Shown here in pieces: positions 28,339 through 38,128 of a stretch of 64,000 bases of DNA (position 1 is the stretch's first letter; the number at the start of each line of letters is the position of its first letter). Location: assembly GCF_009650095.1 (NCBI RefSeq), contig NZ_CP045915.1, positions 2,232,001 to 2,296,000 on the forward strand, in the 5' to 3' direction. The notes beneath the pieces are model-generated. The model was not told where the DNA came from and did not search any database. It saw only the letters and a program-made list of their open reading frames with translations. A program made the position numbers and the translations under genes. The DNA comes from Gracilibacillus salitolerans. Its GTDB lineage: Bacteria > Bacillota > Bacilli > Bacillales > Amphibacillaceae.

Positions 28339-28500
28339 TGCTCTTTTGTCTGCTTTTTCGCTTCGTTCTTTTGCTTCTAAATCATCTGTATCTGCGAGTT
28401 CATTGGAGAATTCTACATCAATTCCATCTGTCTTTTCCATTTTAGGTGTTTGTGCTAGTGGATTTCTCGTAGTGTTTTTCTTATGTTCATCTCTACCCAT
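28327..28500 (-). CDS. YfhD family small protein
   Basis: This 57-residue, highly charged protein begins MGRDEHKKNTTRNPLAQTP, contains GIDVEFSNELADTDDLEA and ends in a basic RSEKADKRAKKR. These match the YfhD family of small Bacillaceae proteins of unknown function, often associated with sporulation. The ATG at 28500 follows AAAGGAGTG; the open frame extends upstream without a ribosome binding site. It is the only reverse-strand gene between sigG and ylmC. The overlapping forward frame at 28232-28528 has no family resemblance. Confidence 0.75.
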   Translation of the reverse strand: MGRDEHKKNTTRNPLAQTPKMEKTDGIDVEFSNELADTDDLEAKERSEKADKRAKKR

Positions 28501-28632
28501 ATTAGTCACTCCTTTGCTTATCGAATAGTCTTTAGTGTTTACCAATTTCAATGGAACATGAGCGATTTTTATTGTCATAAACACCATATTTTTTAAGTCG
28601 TGACATATATTGATATAAAGGAGGAAGAGAAA

Positions 28633-28926
28633 ATGATAACATTATCTACTTTACAAATGAAAGATATTGTGTATATTGAGGATGGAACAAAAATAGGTAA
28701 TTTAACGGATATTGAGATAAATGTAGATCTTGGAAAAATTACAAACTTAGTAGTGGCAACAAAGACTAAAACGTTAGGAGTTTTTGGAGAATCACGAGAA
28801 ATTATTATTCCTTGGGAGCATGTCATGAAAATAGGTCATGATGTTATTTTGGTGAAAAAGAATGGAAATTTCTCAACTGTTCAAATTCAACAAAATGTTG
28901 ATTCCTCCTCTTCTTATCAGCAATAA
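28633..28926 (+). CDS. ylmC: YlmC/YmxH family PRC-barrel protein
   Basis: This 97-residue protein of the YlmC/YmxH family has a PRC-barrel fold (residues about 1-80) with MKDIVYIEDGTKIGNLTDIEI. It is conserved next to sigG and ylmD in spore formers; no biochemical role is established. The ATG at 28633 follows AAAGGAGG. The C-terminal serine/glutamine tail is not conserved. B. subtilis ylmA, which precedes ylmC there, is absent. Confidence 0.85.
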   Translation: MITLSTLQMKDIVYIEDGTKIGNLTDIEINVDLGKITNLVVATKTKTLGVFGESREIIIPWEHVMKIGHDVILVKKNGNFSTVQIQQNVDSSSSYQQ

Positions 28927-28989
28927 ACGACATGGAACTGTATTGCTAAGCTAAAATATGATAAAATGATGTAAAATGGGAGGGGTATG

Positions 28990-29790
28990 ATGACAGAACC
29001 CTTTATTCAACTTGAAGATCAAGGTATATTTTGGATTAAAGAATGGATGAGTAATAACTCAGAAATTAAAGCTGGTTTCACCACACGAGAGGGCGGTATT
29101 AGTCTACCGCCGTATCAGAGTAATAATCTTGGTTATCATGTGGAAGATCATCCAAGTGATGTATTACAAAATCGAAAAAATGTAGCGGAGTCTATTTCAT
29201 TACCGTTAGACAACTGGGTGATGGCAGACCAAGTACATGGTAATCATGTACAGATAATTAAGGCAAAAGATAGTGGTAGTGGAGCATTTTCCAGAGATGA
29301 TGCAATACCTGAAACAGATGGTTTAATCACAGCAGAGAAAAATTTGTTGTGTACCGCATTGTTTGCAGATTGTGTTCCTTTATTTTTCGCAGACAGAAAG
29401 AAGGGAACGGTTGCTATTTCACATGCAGGCTGGAAAGGAACTGTCTCCAATATTGCCAAATCAACCATTGATTCCTTTAAACAATTGTCGTCGAGCACAA
29501 AGGATATAGAAGTCGTAATTGGACCAAGTATTTGCGGATCATGTTATCAAGTGAATGATCATGTTATCCGTCATATTGATGCAAAATATGTTGATTCTTA
29601 TCAAGGTTCTAATGGCCAATATCATTTGGATTTAAAAAATTTAAACTTTCAATTATTATTGGATGCAGGTATTTCACCTGACAAAATACATATTTCAAAA
29701 TATTGTACATCCCATCATTCATCATTTTTCTCTCATCGAAGAGACCAGCATCCTACTGGAAGAATGATTGGTTTTATCGCATTAGTCTAA
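28990..29790 (+). CDS. ylmD: Laccase-domain protein YlmD (PgeF/YfiH family)
   Basis: This 266-residue protein of the PgeF/YfiH family has the metal-site motifs ADQVHGNHV, CTALFADCVPLFFAD and ISHAGWKGT, carrying the conserved His-Cys-His set. Family members have been described as purine nucleoside phosphorylase/adenosine deaminase-like enzymes and as peptidoglycan editing factors; which activity applies here is open. GGGAGGGG precedes two adjacent ATG codons (28987, 28990); the second is better spaced. It is the first gene of the ylmD-ylmE-sepF-ylmG-ylmH group. Confidence 0.88.
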   Translation: MTEPFIQLEDQGIFWIKEWMSNNSEIKAGFTTREGGISLPPYQSNNLGYHVEDHPSDVLQNRKNVAESISLPLDNWVMADQVHGNHVQIIKAKDSGSGAFSRDDAIPETDGLITAEKNLLCTALFADCVPLFFADRKKGTVAISHAGWKGTVSNIAKSTIDSFKQLSSSTKDIEVVIGPSICGSCYQVNDHVIRHIDAKYVDSYQGSNGQYHLDLKNLNFQLLLDAGISPDKIHISKYCTSHHSSFFSHRRDQHPTGRMIGFIALV

Positions 29791-29812
29791 CTGTGATGAA
29801 AGGAGTTTGAAC

Positions 29813-30493
29813 ATGACAGTAGCAGAAAATCTCACACAAATACAGGAAAATATCATACAAGCATGTGACAAAGCTGGACGGGACCCTGAAGATATCACGA
29901 TTATAGGGGTAACAAAATATGTTACAATAGAAAAAGCTGTAGAAGCGGTTCATTCCGGAGTCCGTCATTTAGGTGAAAATCGTATGGAAGGATTTCTGGA
30001 AAAGCAACAGGAAATTGGCGATCAAGCTAAATGGCATTTTATTGGTACGTTACAATCTCGGAAAGTAAAAGACATTATTAATAAGATAGATTATATTCAT
30101 TCATTAGACCGAAAATCATTAGCGAAGGAAATTAATAAAAGAACGGACAAGCCTGTTGCTTGTTTTGTACAAGTGAATGTTAGTGGGGAAGAATCGAAAC
30201 ATGGGTTACAACCAGAAGATGTGGAATCCTTCATAAAGGTATTACAAAATTATCCAAACATTAGGGTAGTGGGATTAATGACGATGGCACCGCAAGTAGA
30301 GGATGAAAATATATTGCGTAATGTCTTCCGAACTTTACATAAGCTAAAGAGTAATATTCAAGAAAAGGGATGGGAACATGCACCGTGTCCGTATTTATCA
30401 ATGGGAATGAGTAATGATTATCAGATTGCTATTGAAGAGGGTGCTACTCATATACGCATTGGTTCCCGTTTAGTGGGACCATATGAAGAATAG
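29813..30493 (+). CDS. ylmE: Pyridoxal-phosphate homeostasis protein YlmE (YggS/PROSC family)
   Basis: This 226-residue protein of the fold-III PLP-binding YggS family has the lysine that binds the cofactor in GVTKYVTI (near residue 35), and carries HLGENRMEGF, WHFIGTLQSRK and LSMGMSNDYQIAI. The family controls free pyridoxal phosphate and amino acid balance and is not known to be catalytic. The ATG at 29813 follows AAAGGAG. It lies 22 bases after ylmD and 12 before sepF. Confidence 0.94.
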   Translation: MTVAENLTQIQENIIQACDKAGRDPEDITIIGVTKYVTIEKAVEAVHSGVRHLGENRMEGFLEKQQEIGDQAKWHFIGTLQSRKVKDIINKIDYIHSLDRKSLAKEINKRTDKPVACFVQVNVSGEESKHGLQPEDVESFIKVLQNYPNIRVVGLMTMAPQVEDENILRNVFRTLHKLKSNIQEKGWEHAPCPYLSMGMSNDYQIAIEEGATHIRIGSRLVGPYEE

Positions 30494-30505
30494 GGGTGAT
30501 GAATG

Positions 30506-30940
30506 ATGAGTATGAAGGGTAAATTCCGTAATTTCTTTGGAATTGAGGATGAAGAGTATGAAATTATTGAAGAGGAAGTAGAACAAGAGAATAAACCACA
30601 GAGACGAAGCGAAAGAAAAGATGACAAAGCCAATGTTGTCAGTTTAAAATCAGTTCAAAAAAGTGCGAAAATGGTTTTATTTGAACCCAGATCATTCAAT
30701 GAAGTGCAAGATATTGCTGATCATATCGTTAATCGGCGATCAGTTGTTATTAACCTGCAACGAGTGGATACACAACAAGCCAGACAAATTATTGATTTTA
30801 TGAGTGGAACAGTTTATGCAGTTTCTGGTCATATTAAAAAGTTAGGCTCACAGACTTTTTTATGTACACCAGAAAACATTGAAATTTCAGGAAATATTAC
30901 GGAAATAATGGAAGAAACAGATCCAGAACAAAGGTGGTAA
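30506..30940 (+). CDS. sepF: Cell division protein SepF
   Basis: SepF forms rings that bundle FtsZ filaments and tether them to the membrane. The 144-residue protein has an N-terminal amphipathic membrane-targeting helix (MSMKGKFRNFFG), an acidic linker and the C-terminal SepF domain (about 55-135) with RSVVINLQRVD and RIIDFMSG-like sequence. The ATG at 30506 gives the same MSMK start as in B. subtilis and is better spaced from AGGGGTG than the ATG three bases earlier. Confidence 0.94.
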   Translation: MSMKGKFRNFFGIEDEEYEIIEEEVEQENKPQRRSERKDDKANVVSLKSVQKSAKMVLFEPRSFNEVQDIADHIVNRRSVVINLQRVDTQQARQIIDFMSGTVYAVSGHIKKLGSQTFLCTPENIEISGNITEIMEETDPEQRW

Positions 30941-30948
30941 AGAATTAA

Positions 30949-31233
30949 ATGGGATTTTTATATCAGATTTTACATTATGCTATGTTATTTTACACATATG
31001 CGATCATTATTTATATTTTAATGTCCTGGTTTCCAGGTGCAAGAGAGTCATCTTTCGGTCAAATGCTTGGTTCTATTGTGGAACCATATCTAGAGCCGTT
31101 TAGAAAAATTATTCCTCCAATCGGTGGTATGATTGATATTTCACCTATTGTGGCGATTTTCGTTTTACAATTCGCTATGCGTGGATTAGATTTCTTATTT
31201 GTTAGACTCCTTTCTACCGTCTTCGGTATATAG
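30949..31233 (+). CDS. ylmG: YggT family membrane protein YlmG
   Basis: This 94-residue YggT family protein has two membrane spans (about 5-28 and 63-85) flanking the conserved [20 protein letters not shown] and [22 protein letters not shown]. Family members near sepF are linked to division or chromosome distribution in several bacteria and chloroplasts, with no agreed mechanism. AAGGTGG precedes the ATG by nine bases. It is 8 bases after sepF and 8 before ylmH. Confidence 0.92.
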   Translation: MGFLYQILHYAMLFYTYAIIIYILMSWFPGARESSFGQMLGSIVEPYLEPFRKIIPPIGGMIDISPIVAIFVLQFAMRGLDFLFVRLLSTVFGI

Positions 31234-31241
31234 GTGATCTT

Positions 31242-32015
31242 ATGGATTTATATCAGCATTTTAGGAAAGAGGAATACCCTTTTATAGATCAAGTATTGTC
31301 ATGGCGTGATGAAGTAACGACCCGATATGAGCGAAAAGTAATGGATTTTCTCCATCCAAGGGAACAAAAAATTTTTGAGATGATTATTGGAAATGATGAA
31401 GAATTACAATTAGCATTCTTTGGTGGATGGGAATTAGCTGAGAGAAAACGTGCTATACTAGCACCTTTTTATGAAGAAATAAATGAATCGAGTTTTGAAG
31501 TGGACTTATTACAAGCAAAATTTCCACAAAAATTTGTTTCTGTAGAACATCGTGATGTGCTGGGAGCTTTTTTATCTGCTGGTATCAAACGAAAAAAAAT
31601 GGGTGATATTGTTATTCACAATGATACCATTCAAATCCTCGTTGCATCAGATATAACTACTTATCTTATCACTAATGTAACGTCAATCAAGAAGGCGGGA
31701 GTAACTTTTGAAAGAGTTCCCATGTCAGAAAGGTTGCCATCTCAAGACACGTGGCAAGCACGAATGGCAACATGTGCTTCTTTACGCTTAGATGTAATAA
31801 TCAAGGAAATGTATCAAGTGTCCAGACAACAAGCATTGAATGTGATCAAGAAAGGCTTGGTAAAAGTAAATTTCCAGACAATTGATCAACCATCCTTTTT
31901 ACTTGAAGAGGATGATCTCATATCGATTAGAGGAAAAGGTAGGTCTAGAATCACTGAATTACAGGGTCGTACCAAAAAAGACAAAATAAGAATTACTTTT
32001 GAAAAATTATTATAA
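31242..32015 (+). CDS. ylmH: S4-domain RNA-binding protein YlmH
   Basis: This 257-residue protein has an N-terminal YlmH-type domain (about 1-170) and a C-terminal S4 RNA-binding domain (about 180-245) with RLDVIIKEMYQVSRQQALNV. Recent work on B. subtilis YlmH ties it to ribosome-associated quality control, binding the 50S subunit; that role is family knowledge, not visible here. The AGGTGATCTT ribosome binding site is normal. It ends the ylmD-H group, followed by 85 bp before divIVA. Confidence 0.92.
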   Translation: MDLYQHFRKEEYPFIDQVLSWRDEVTTRYERKVMDFLHPREQKIFEMIIGNDEELQLAFFGGWELAERKRAILAPFYEEINESSFEVDLLQAKFPQKFVSVEHRDVLGAFLSAGIKRKKMGDIVIHNDTIQILVASDITTYLITNVTSIKKAGVTFERVPMSERLPSQDTWQARMATCASLRLDVIIKEMYQVSRQQALNVIKKGLVKVNFQTIDQPSFLLEEDDLISIRGKGRSRITELQGRTKKDKIRITFEKLL

Positions 32016-32100
32016 CTTTTTGTAGAATTTCTTAGTGATTTGTCAATAAAGTATGATAAGATATTGTATAAAGAATGACATCTAATAGGAGGTGGCCGAT

Positions 32101-32616
32101 GTGCCTTTAACACCGCTCGATATTCATAACAAGGAATTTGCTAGAGGTTTTCGGGGTTATGATGAAGATGATGTAAATGAATTTCTTGATCAAGTGATTA
32201 AAGATTATGAAACGGTTATCCGTGAAAAAAAAGATTTGAAAGAAAAAGTGGATCAATTAAATGAGAAGATTAGCCATTTCTCCAATATTGAATCTACTTT
32301 GAACAAGTCAATTCTGGTTGCACAGGAGACTGCAGAAGAAGTAAAAGAAAATGCCAAAAAAGAATCTAAATTAATCATAAAAGAAGCAGAAAAAAATGCG
32401 GATCGTATAATTAATGAAGCTCTCCATAAATCAAGAACTATCGCATTAGAAGTAGAAGAATTAAAGAAACAAGCTAAAGTATTCCGTACCAGATTGAAAA
32501 TGTTAGTAGAAGCTCAACTTGATTTGGTAGAAAATAATGATTGGGATGGATTATTTGAGATGGACCTTGAAAACGAAGAAGATGAAGTTGAAAAAGAAGA
32601 GTCCAATCAATATTAA
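32101..32616 (+). CDS. divIVA: Cell division site protein DivIVA
   Basis: DivIVA is a coiled-coil protein that binds negatively curved membrane at poles and septa, recruits MinJ/MinCD and anchors chromosome origins during sporulation. The 171-residue protein has the N-terminal lipid-binding domain (residues 1-60, with FRGYDEDDVNEFLDQV) and a long coiled coil (about 65-150), then an acidic tail. I chose the GTG at 32101, giving MPLTPLDIHNK as in B. subtilis, after TAGGAGGTGG; a GTG three codons earlier lies in that ribosome binding site. Confidence 0.96.
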   Translation: MPLTPLDIHNKEFARGFRGYDEDDVNEFLDQVIKDYETVIREKKDLKEKVDQLNEKISHFSNIESTLNKSILVAQETAEEVKENAKKESKLIIKEAEKNADRIINEALHKSRTIALEVEELKKQAKVFRTRLKMLVEAQLDLVENNDWDGLFEMDLENEEDEVEKEESNQY

Positions 32617-32619
32617 ATC

Positions 32620-32648
32620 TTGACGGAATTGAAAATTTTACATATAAT
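32620..32648 (+). promoter_or_regulatory. Sigma-A promoter of the ileS T-box operon
   Basis: TTGACG (32620-32625), a 17-bp spacer and TATAAT (32643-32648) form a near-consensus promoter just before the T-box leader. Confidence 0.85.
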
Positions 32649-32664
32649 TCATACTAGAATTAAA

Positions 32665-32896
32665 TACTATGATTGGGACAGTATATTTGGATTACTAATC
32701 AAGCGAGTTAGGGATGGTGTAAGCCTAATTTAGTACCTTAATAGAAGATCACCCATGAGTAGTTACACTGAATATAGTAAGTGTAAACGAGTCATTCACG
32801 TTACGAATAGCTGAGTGGATAGTAGCATTTTCTGCTATCTATAAGGGTGGTACCGCGAGAACTCCTCGTCCCTTTTTGGGATGAGGAGTTTTTTTA
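32665..32896 (+). ncRNA. T-box leader, isoleucine-specific
   Basis: The conserved T-box AAGGGTGGTACCGCG is at 32843-32857. It is followed by a terminator stem ACTCCTCGTCCC/GGGATGAGGAGT with a T-run (32861-32896). Upstream, stem I is visible with the specifier candidate ATC (32748-32750) followed by A, which is an isoleucine codon and fits the downstream gene ileS. Uncharged tRNA(Ile) would pair with the specifier and the T-box bulge, block the terminator and allow ileS expression. Confidence 0.93.
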
Positions 32897-32965
32897 GTTA
32901 CAAAAGATGATAAATAGCGTCAGTTATGCACTTACGTAAATCATAAAAGAAAATAAGGAGGATTT

Positions 32966-35728
32966 ATGGTGGAATATAAAAAAACATTAAAAATGCCACA
33001 AACGAAATTCCCGATGCGTGGTAATTTACCTAACAAAGAACCGAAAATGCAAGAAGAATGGGATGAAGAAAAACTGTATGAAAAAGTCCAACAACGAACA
33101 GAGGGAAGACCGTTGTTCGTTTTACATGATGGACCTCCTTATGCCAATGGAGACATCCATATGGGGCATGCGCTAAACAAAGTATTAAAGGATTTTATTG
33201 TCAAATATAAATCAATGGCAGGGTTCCATGCACCATATGTACCAGGCTGGGATACACACGGCCTTCCAATCGAGCAAGCACTTGCTAAAAAGAAGGTTAA
33301 CCGCAAAAAAATGACCATTGCAGAATTCAGACAAAAATGTGCTGAATATGCGTTAAAACAAATTGATAATCAACGAAACCAGTTTAAACAGTTAGGTGTC
33401 AGAGGAGACTGGGATAATCCATATATCACATTAAACAAGTCTTATGAAGCAGCACAAATTAAAGTATTCGGAGAAATGGCCAAGAAAGGTTATATCTATA
33501 AAGGGTTAAAGCCTGTTTACTGGTCCCCGTCATCCGAGTCTGCCTTAGCTGAAGCAGAAATTGAGTATCAAGATAAGCGCTCAGCGTCTATCTATGTAGC
33601 GTTTGATGTTAAAGATGGTAAAGATTTATTAGATGGCGACGAAAAATTCATTATCTGGACAACGACACCTTGGACAATCCCAGCGAACTTAGCTATTTCG
33701 GTTCATCCGGATCTTGAATATGCTGTTGTTAAAGCAGCAGGAGAAAAATATATTGTTGCACACGATATGTTAAATAATTTAAAAGAGACGCTTGAGTGGG
33801 AAGAAGCAGAAGTAGTTAACACATTTAAGGGTCAGGAAGCTGAAAAAGTAGTAGCACAGCATCCTTTCTATGATCGTGAATCATTAGTTATTTTAGGTGA
33901 GCACGTAACTACAGAAAGTGGTACAGGACTTGTTCATACTGCACCAGGTCACGGGGAAGATGACTTTATCATCGGTAAGCAATATGGTTTAGATGTGTTG
34001 TGCCCAGTTGATGAAAAAGGGTATTTCACAGATGAAGCACCAGGATTTGAGGGCTTATTCTATGACGCAGCCAACAAGCAAGTAACAGAAAAACTAGAAG
34101 AAAATAATGCGCTGTTAAAACTTAACTTTATTACACACTCCTACCCACATGATTGGCGTACGAAAAAACCAACGATTTTCCGTGCGACTAATCAGTGGTT
34201 TGCATCCATTAAAGATTTCCGTGAAGATATCTTAGCGGAAATTAACCGGATTAACTGGTTGCCAAGATGGGGCGAGACAAGACTGTTTAATATGGTTCGT
34301 GATCGGGAAGACTGGTGTATCTCAAGACAACGTACGTGGGGTGTGCCAATTCCGGTATTTTATGGTGAAGATAAAACGCCAATCATCAATGATGAAACTA
34401 TTTCTTATGTTGCAAAATTATTTGAAGAGCATGGTTCTAATATCTGGTTTGAGTGGGATACGAAAGATTTGCTTCCAGAAGGATTCACATCTGAATACAG
34501 TCCAAACGGAGAGTTTACGAAAGAAACAGACATCATGGACGTATGGTTCGATTCCGGAAGTTCTCATGAAGGCGTCTTGGAAGGAAGAGAAAATTTACAA
34601 CGACCAGCAGATGTTTATTTAGAAGGTTCTGACCAATATCGTGGCTGGTTTAACTCTTCCATTTCAACAGCCGTTGCGGTTACAGGTAAATCTCCTTATG
34701 AAACGGTAATCAGTCATGGTTTTGCTTTAGATGGCCAAGGACGCAAAATGAGTAAATCTGTTGGAAACGTAGTTGTTCCGTCTAAAATCATGAAACAATA
34801 TGGTGCAGATATCTTGCGTTTATGGGTAGCTTCTGTTGATTATCAAGCTGATGTCCGTATTTCAGATGAAATTATCAAACAAACATCAGAAGGATATCGT
34901 AAAATCCGTAATACCTTCCGTTTCTTATTAGGTAACTTAGCTGATTACACGCTAGAAAATCGTGTAGCAGAAGAACAGTTGGAAGAAATCGACCGTTACA
35001 TGTTATACCGTCTGCAACAAGTGATTGACAAGTCACGCAAAGCGTATGACGAATTTGATTTCTCAACGGTATATCAAACCATTCACCATTTCTGTACGAT
35101 TGACTTAAGCTCATTCTATTTAGATTTTGCGAAAGATATTCTATATATTGAGGCAGAGGATAATCATAGAAGACGCAGCATTCAAACAGTCTATCATGAA
35201 ATTATCACTTCCTTGGTGAAATTATTAACACCGATTTTAACTCATACAATGGAAGAAGTGTGGAGTTACATCCCTGGTGTGGAAGTAGAAAGTCCACAAC
35301 TAACAGATATGCCAGAGGCAAAAGAAATCAAAGACCAGGAACAATTAGCTGCTAAATGGTCACAGTTTATGGATGTACGTGATGATATTCTAAAAGCATT
35401 AGAAGAAGCACGTGCAGAAAAAGTAATCGGTAAGTCTTTGGAAGCTACCGTAACAATTAAAGCAAACAGTGAGGATGTAGCTACATTACTAGCAGAAGTA
35501 CCATATCTACATCAGTTATTAATTGTCTCACACGTTGAATTGGTAGAGGAACTAGCAGGTGGTAAAACGTTTGAACATGTTACACTGAAAATCAGAAAGC
35601 ATGAAGGGGAAACCTGTGAAAGATGCTGGGTGATTTCAGATACTGTAGGTGAAGATAATGATCATTCGACATTATGTACACGTTGTGCAACGGTAGTAAA
35701 GGAAAACTATGCTGATTTAGCAGAATAA
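32966..35728 (+). CDS. ileS: Isoleucyl-tRNA synthetase
   Basis: This class I synthetase of 920 residues has the HIGH-type motif as [15 protein letters not shown], the KMSKS motif in [10 protein letters not shown], the CP1 editing domain between them and a C-terminal zinc site CERCW...CTRC near residues 886-910. This is the bacterial (IleS1) type, normally sensitive to mupirocin. AAGGAGG precedes the ATG. It is controlled by the T-box leader upstream and ends at its own terminator. B. subtilis ylyA, which lies between ileS and lspA there, is absent. Confidence 0.97.
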   Translation: MVEYKKTLKMPQTKFPMRGNLPNKEPKMQEEWDEEKLYEKVQQRTEGRPLFVLHDGPPYANGDIHMGHALNKVLKDFIVKYKSMAGFHAPYVPGWDTHGLPIEQALAKKKVNRKKMTIAEFRQKCAEYALKQIDNQRNQFKQLGVRGDWDNPYITLNKSYEAAQIKVFGEMAKKGYIYKGLKPVYWSPSSESALAEAEIEYQDKRSASIYVAFDVKDGKDLLDGDEKFIIWTTTPWTIPANLAISVHPDLEYAVVKAAGEKYIVAHDMLNNLKETLEWEEAEVVNTFKGQEAEKVVAQHPFYDRESLVILGEHVTTESGTGLVHTAPGHGEDDFIIGKQYGLDVLCPVDEKGYFTDEAPGFEGLFYDAANKQVTEKLEENNALLKLNFITHSYPHDWRTKKPTIFRATNQWFASIKDFREDILAEINRINWLPRWGETRLFNMVRDREDWCISRQRTWGVPIPVFYGEDKTPIINDETISYVAKLFEEHGSNIWFEWDTKDLLPEGFTSEYSPNGEFTKETDIMDVWFDSGSSHEGVLEGRENLQRPADVYLEGSDQYRGWFNSSISTAVAVTGKSPYETVISHGFALDGQGRKMSKSVGNVVVPSKIMKQYGADILRLWVASVDYQADVRISDEIIKQTSEGYRKIRNTFRFLLGNLADYTLENRVAEEQLEEIDRYMLYRLQQVIDKSRKAYDEFDFSTVYQTIHHFCTIDLSSFYLDFAKDILYIEAEDNHRRRSIQTVYHEIITSLVKLLTPILTHTMEEVWSYIPGVEVESPQLTDMPEAKEIKDQEQLAAKWSQFMDVRDDILKALEEARAEKVIGKSLEATVTIKANSEDVATLLAEVPYLHQLLIVSHVELVEELAGGKTFEHVTLKIRKHEGETCERCWVISDTVGEDNDHSTLCTRCATVVKENYADLAE

Positions 35729-35737
35729 ATGAATTCC

Positions 35738-35774
35738 AAAGCAACTATCCTTTAAAATGGGTAGTTGCTTTTTG
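35738..35774 (+). terminator. Terminator after ileS
   Basis: AGCAACTATCC and GGGTAGTTGCT pair (one T-G pair), followed by TTTTT. Confidence 0.82.
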
Positions 35775-35788
35775 AATGCTATTTATAA

Positions 35789-35797
35789 TGGTATAAT
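35789..35797 (+). promoter_or_regulatory. Extended -10 promoter of lspA
   Basis: TGGTATAAT joins a TGn extension to a consensus -10, about 50 bp before lspA and directly after the ileS terminator. Confidence 0.5.
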
Positions 35798-35846
35798 GTT
35801 AAAGTAGTAAAATGGTGAGTTTAATGTGAAATTTCGGAGGTATAAT

Positions 35847-36320
35847 ATGTGGCGAGTATATGTAATAGCATTAGCAGTTGTCATGATTGATCAATTAACA
35901 AAATGGCTTGTAGTAACAAATATGGAAATTGGAGAACGTATAACAGTTATTGAATCGTTTTTTTATTTAACATCACACAGAAATTCTGGAGCAGCTTGGG
36001 GAATACTCCAAGGCCAAATGGTTTTCTTTTACATCATTACCGTAGTCGTAGTTGCCTTTATAGTTTTTTATATCCAGAAGTTTGCTAAGGAGAGTAAATG
36101 GCTTGGGATTGCTTTAGCATTTGTTCTAGGCGGAGCGATTGGGAATTTTATTGATCGCCTTTTCCGTAAAGAAGTCGTTGATTTTTTTGATGTGTATATT
36201 GGTACATACGATTTTCCGATATTTAATATTGCTGATTCTTCTTTAGTAGTGGGAGTTATTGTAATATTTATCTATACATTCTTAGATGAAAGAAACAAAA
36301 AAAGGAGCAACCAGAAATGA
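35847..36320 (+). CDS. lspA: Lipoprotein signal peptidase LspA
   Basis: LspA is the aspartic signal peptidase II that cleaves prolipoproteins after lipidation. The 157-residue protein has four membrane spans and the conserved [18 protein letters not shown] and FNIADSSLV blocks that carry the two catalytic aspartates. I chose the ATG at 35847 because CGGAGG lies six bases upstream; a GTG seven codons earlier lacks a ribosome binding site. It overlaps the next gene by four bases (ATGA). The lipoprotein at 60.3 kb would be a client. Confidence 0.95.
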   Translation: MWRVYVIALAVVMIDQLTKWLVVTNMEIGERITVIESFFYLTSHRNSGAAWGILQGQMVFFYIITVVVVAFIVFYIQKFAKESKWLGIALAFVLGGAIGNFIDRLFRKEVVDFFDVYIGTYDFPIFNIADSSLVVGVIVIFIYTFLDERNKKRSNQK

Positions 36321-37231
36321 GCGAATTATCTTATGTTGTAGAAACGAGTGATCAAGGGATCCGAGTTGATAAATTGTTAGTTAACATTACCGAAGACTAT
36401 TCCAGATCACAGATTAAAACATGGTTTGATAAACATTTAGTACTTGTAAACGGTAAAGCTGTGAAACAGAACTATAAATGCCAGGCAGAGGATTACATAC
36501 AATGGCAAGTACCAGAAGCAGAACCGTTAGATGTAGTGGCAAAAAATATACCGATTAATATTGTATATGAAGATGAGGATATACTTGTCATTAATAAAGA
36601 GAGTGGAATGGTTGTTCATCCAGCTGCAGGTCATCAGGAAGATACATTAGTCAATGCTTTACTGTACCATTGTGATGATCTATCCGGCATAAATGGTGTG
36701 AAAAGACCTGGGATTGTCCATCGGATTGATAAAGACACGAGTGGTTTATTAGTAGTCGCTAAACATGACATTGCACATGAAAGATTAGCAGAACAACTGA
36801 AAGAGAAAAAAATCAAGAGAGAATATAAGGCGATTGTGCATGGTGATATTCCACATGAATATGGCTCAATTGATGCTCCGGTAGGACGAAGCGAAAAGAT
36901 TCGTCAATTAATGACTGTGACGGAGAAAGGCAAAGATGCTGTGACACATTTTGAAGTGATCGAAAGGTTACACGGGAAATTCACGTTTGTGAAATGTATG
37001 TTAGAAACGGGTAGAACTCATCAAATTCGTGTGCACATGAAATATATTGGCTATCCATTGGTTGGAGATCCAAAATATGGTCAGCGAAAAACAATAGATG
37101 TAGATGGTCAGGCACTTCATGCTTATCATTTAAGTTTTGAACATCCCGTCAAGAAAGAACAGATCGAGTTTGAAGCACCATTACCAGAAAAATTTGAAAC
37201 AGTATTAGAAAATATCCGAAAAAGTTATTGA
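36317..37231 (+). CDS. RluD-family ribosomal pseudouridine synthase (YlyB)
   Basis: This 304-residue pseudouridine synthase has an N-terminal S4 RNA-binding domain (about 15-75) and an RluA-family catalytic domain with HRIDKDTSG, whose aspartate (near residue 140) is the nucleophile, and GRTHQIRVH. By position it is the orthologue of B. subtilis YlyB, an RluD-type enzyme that modifies the helix 69 region of 23S rRNA. It is translationally coupled to lspA by a four-base overlap, and is the last gene before the pyr operon. Confidence 0.93.
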   Translation: MSELSYVVETSDQGIRVDKLLVNITEDYSRSQIKTWFDKHLVLVNGKAVKQNYKCQAEDYIQWQVPEAEPLDVVAKNIPINIVYEDEDILVINKESGMVVHPAAGHQEDTLVNALLYHCDDLSGINGVKRPGIVHRIDKDTSGLLVVAKHDIAHERLAEQLKEKKIKREYKAIVHGDIPHEYGSIDAPVGRSEKIRQLMTVTEKGKDAVTHFEVIERLHGKFTFVKCMLETGRTHQIRVHMKYIGYPLVGDPKYGQRKTIDVDGQALHAYHLSFEHPVKKEQIEFEAPLPEKFETVLENIRKSY

Positions 37232-37256
37232 CTTCGTGTGCAGTTTTTGACATAAT
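37228..37256 (+). promoter_or_regulatory. Sigma-A promoter of the pyr operon
   Basis: TTGACT (37228-37233), a 17-bp spacer and CATAAT (37251-37256). The -35 overlaps the last codon of the preceding gene. Confidence 0.8.
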
Positions 37257-37280
37257 ATAACCAATATCATAAAGACCTTT

Positions 37281-37374
37281 TAAAACAGTCCCGTGAGGCT
37301 GAAAAGGAAACGGATCAACATACCATAAGTATGTCCAAAATCCTTATTCTCTCACGGAGAATAAGGATTTTTTT
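37281..37374 (+). promoter_or_regulatory. PyrR-binding attenuator 1, before pyrR
   Basis: AGTCCCGTGAGGCT (37287-37300) matches the PyrR-binding consensus ARUCCNGNGAGGYU exactly. The terminator follows: ATCCTTATTCTC and GAGAATAAGGAT around TCACG, then seven T up to 37374. When UMP or UTP is bound, PyrR holds the first hairpin and lets the terminator form, shutting the operon down. Confidence 0.93.
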
Positions 37375-37433
37375 CATGGGTAAAGATTAAGAAAAACTTT
37401 ATGCACCTAACAGGTCTTAATAAAGATATGTAA

Positions 37434-37994
<561 letters not shown>

Positions 37995-38104
37995 GACCTT
38001 TAAACAAGTACAGTGATGCTTGCAAGGTCGCATTTAAAGGATACGTGTATACCTTTTATACTACACGTCTACCTCTTTGCGACCAGCAAAGAGGTTTTTT
38101 TTAT
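37995..38104 (+). promoter_or_regulatory. PyrR-binding attenuator 2, pyrR-pyrP gap
   Basis: The hairpin CAAG-TACAGTGATG-CTTG, within a longer GACCTT/AAGGTC stem, carries AGTACAGTGATGCT (38007-38020). This keeps the PyrR hexaloop CNGNGA but replaces the usual C-G closing pair with A-U. The terminator is CCTCTTTGC/GCAAAGAGG around GACCA, with T to 38103. The hairpin ACGTGTAT/ATACtACACGT (38043-38069) is likely part of the competing fold. Confidence 0.82.
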
Positions 38105-38128
38105 CCGAAAAAAAGGGGAGATAGAGAA

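Noticed and set aside
28232..28528. A 98-codon forward frame opposite yfhD
   Set aside because: The reverse strand encodes a recognisable YfhD protein with a good ribosome binding site; the forward frame starts in the repeat tail and has none.
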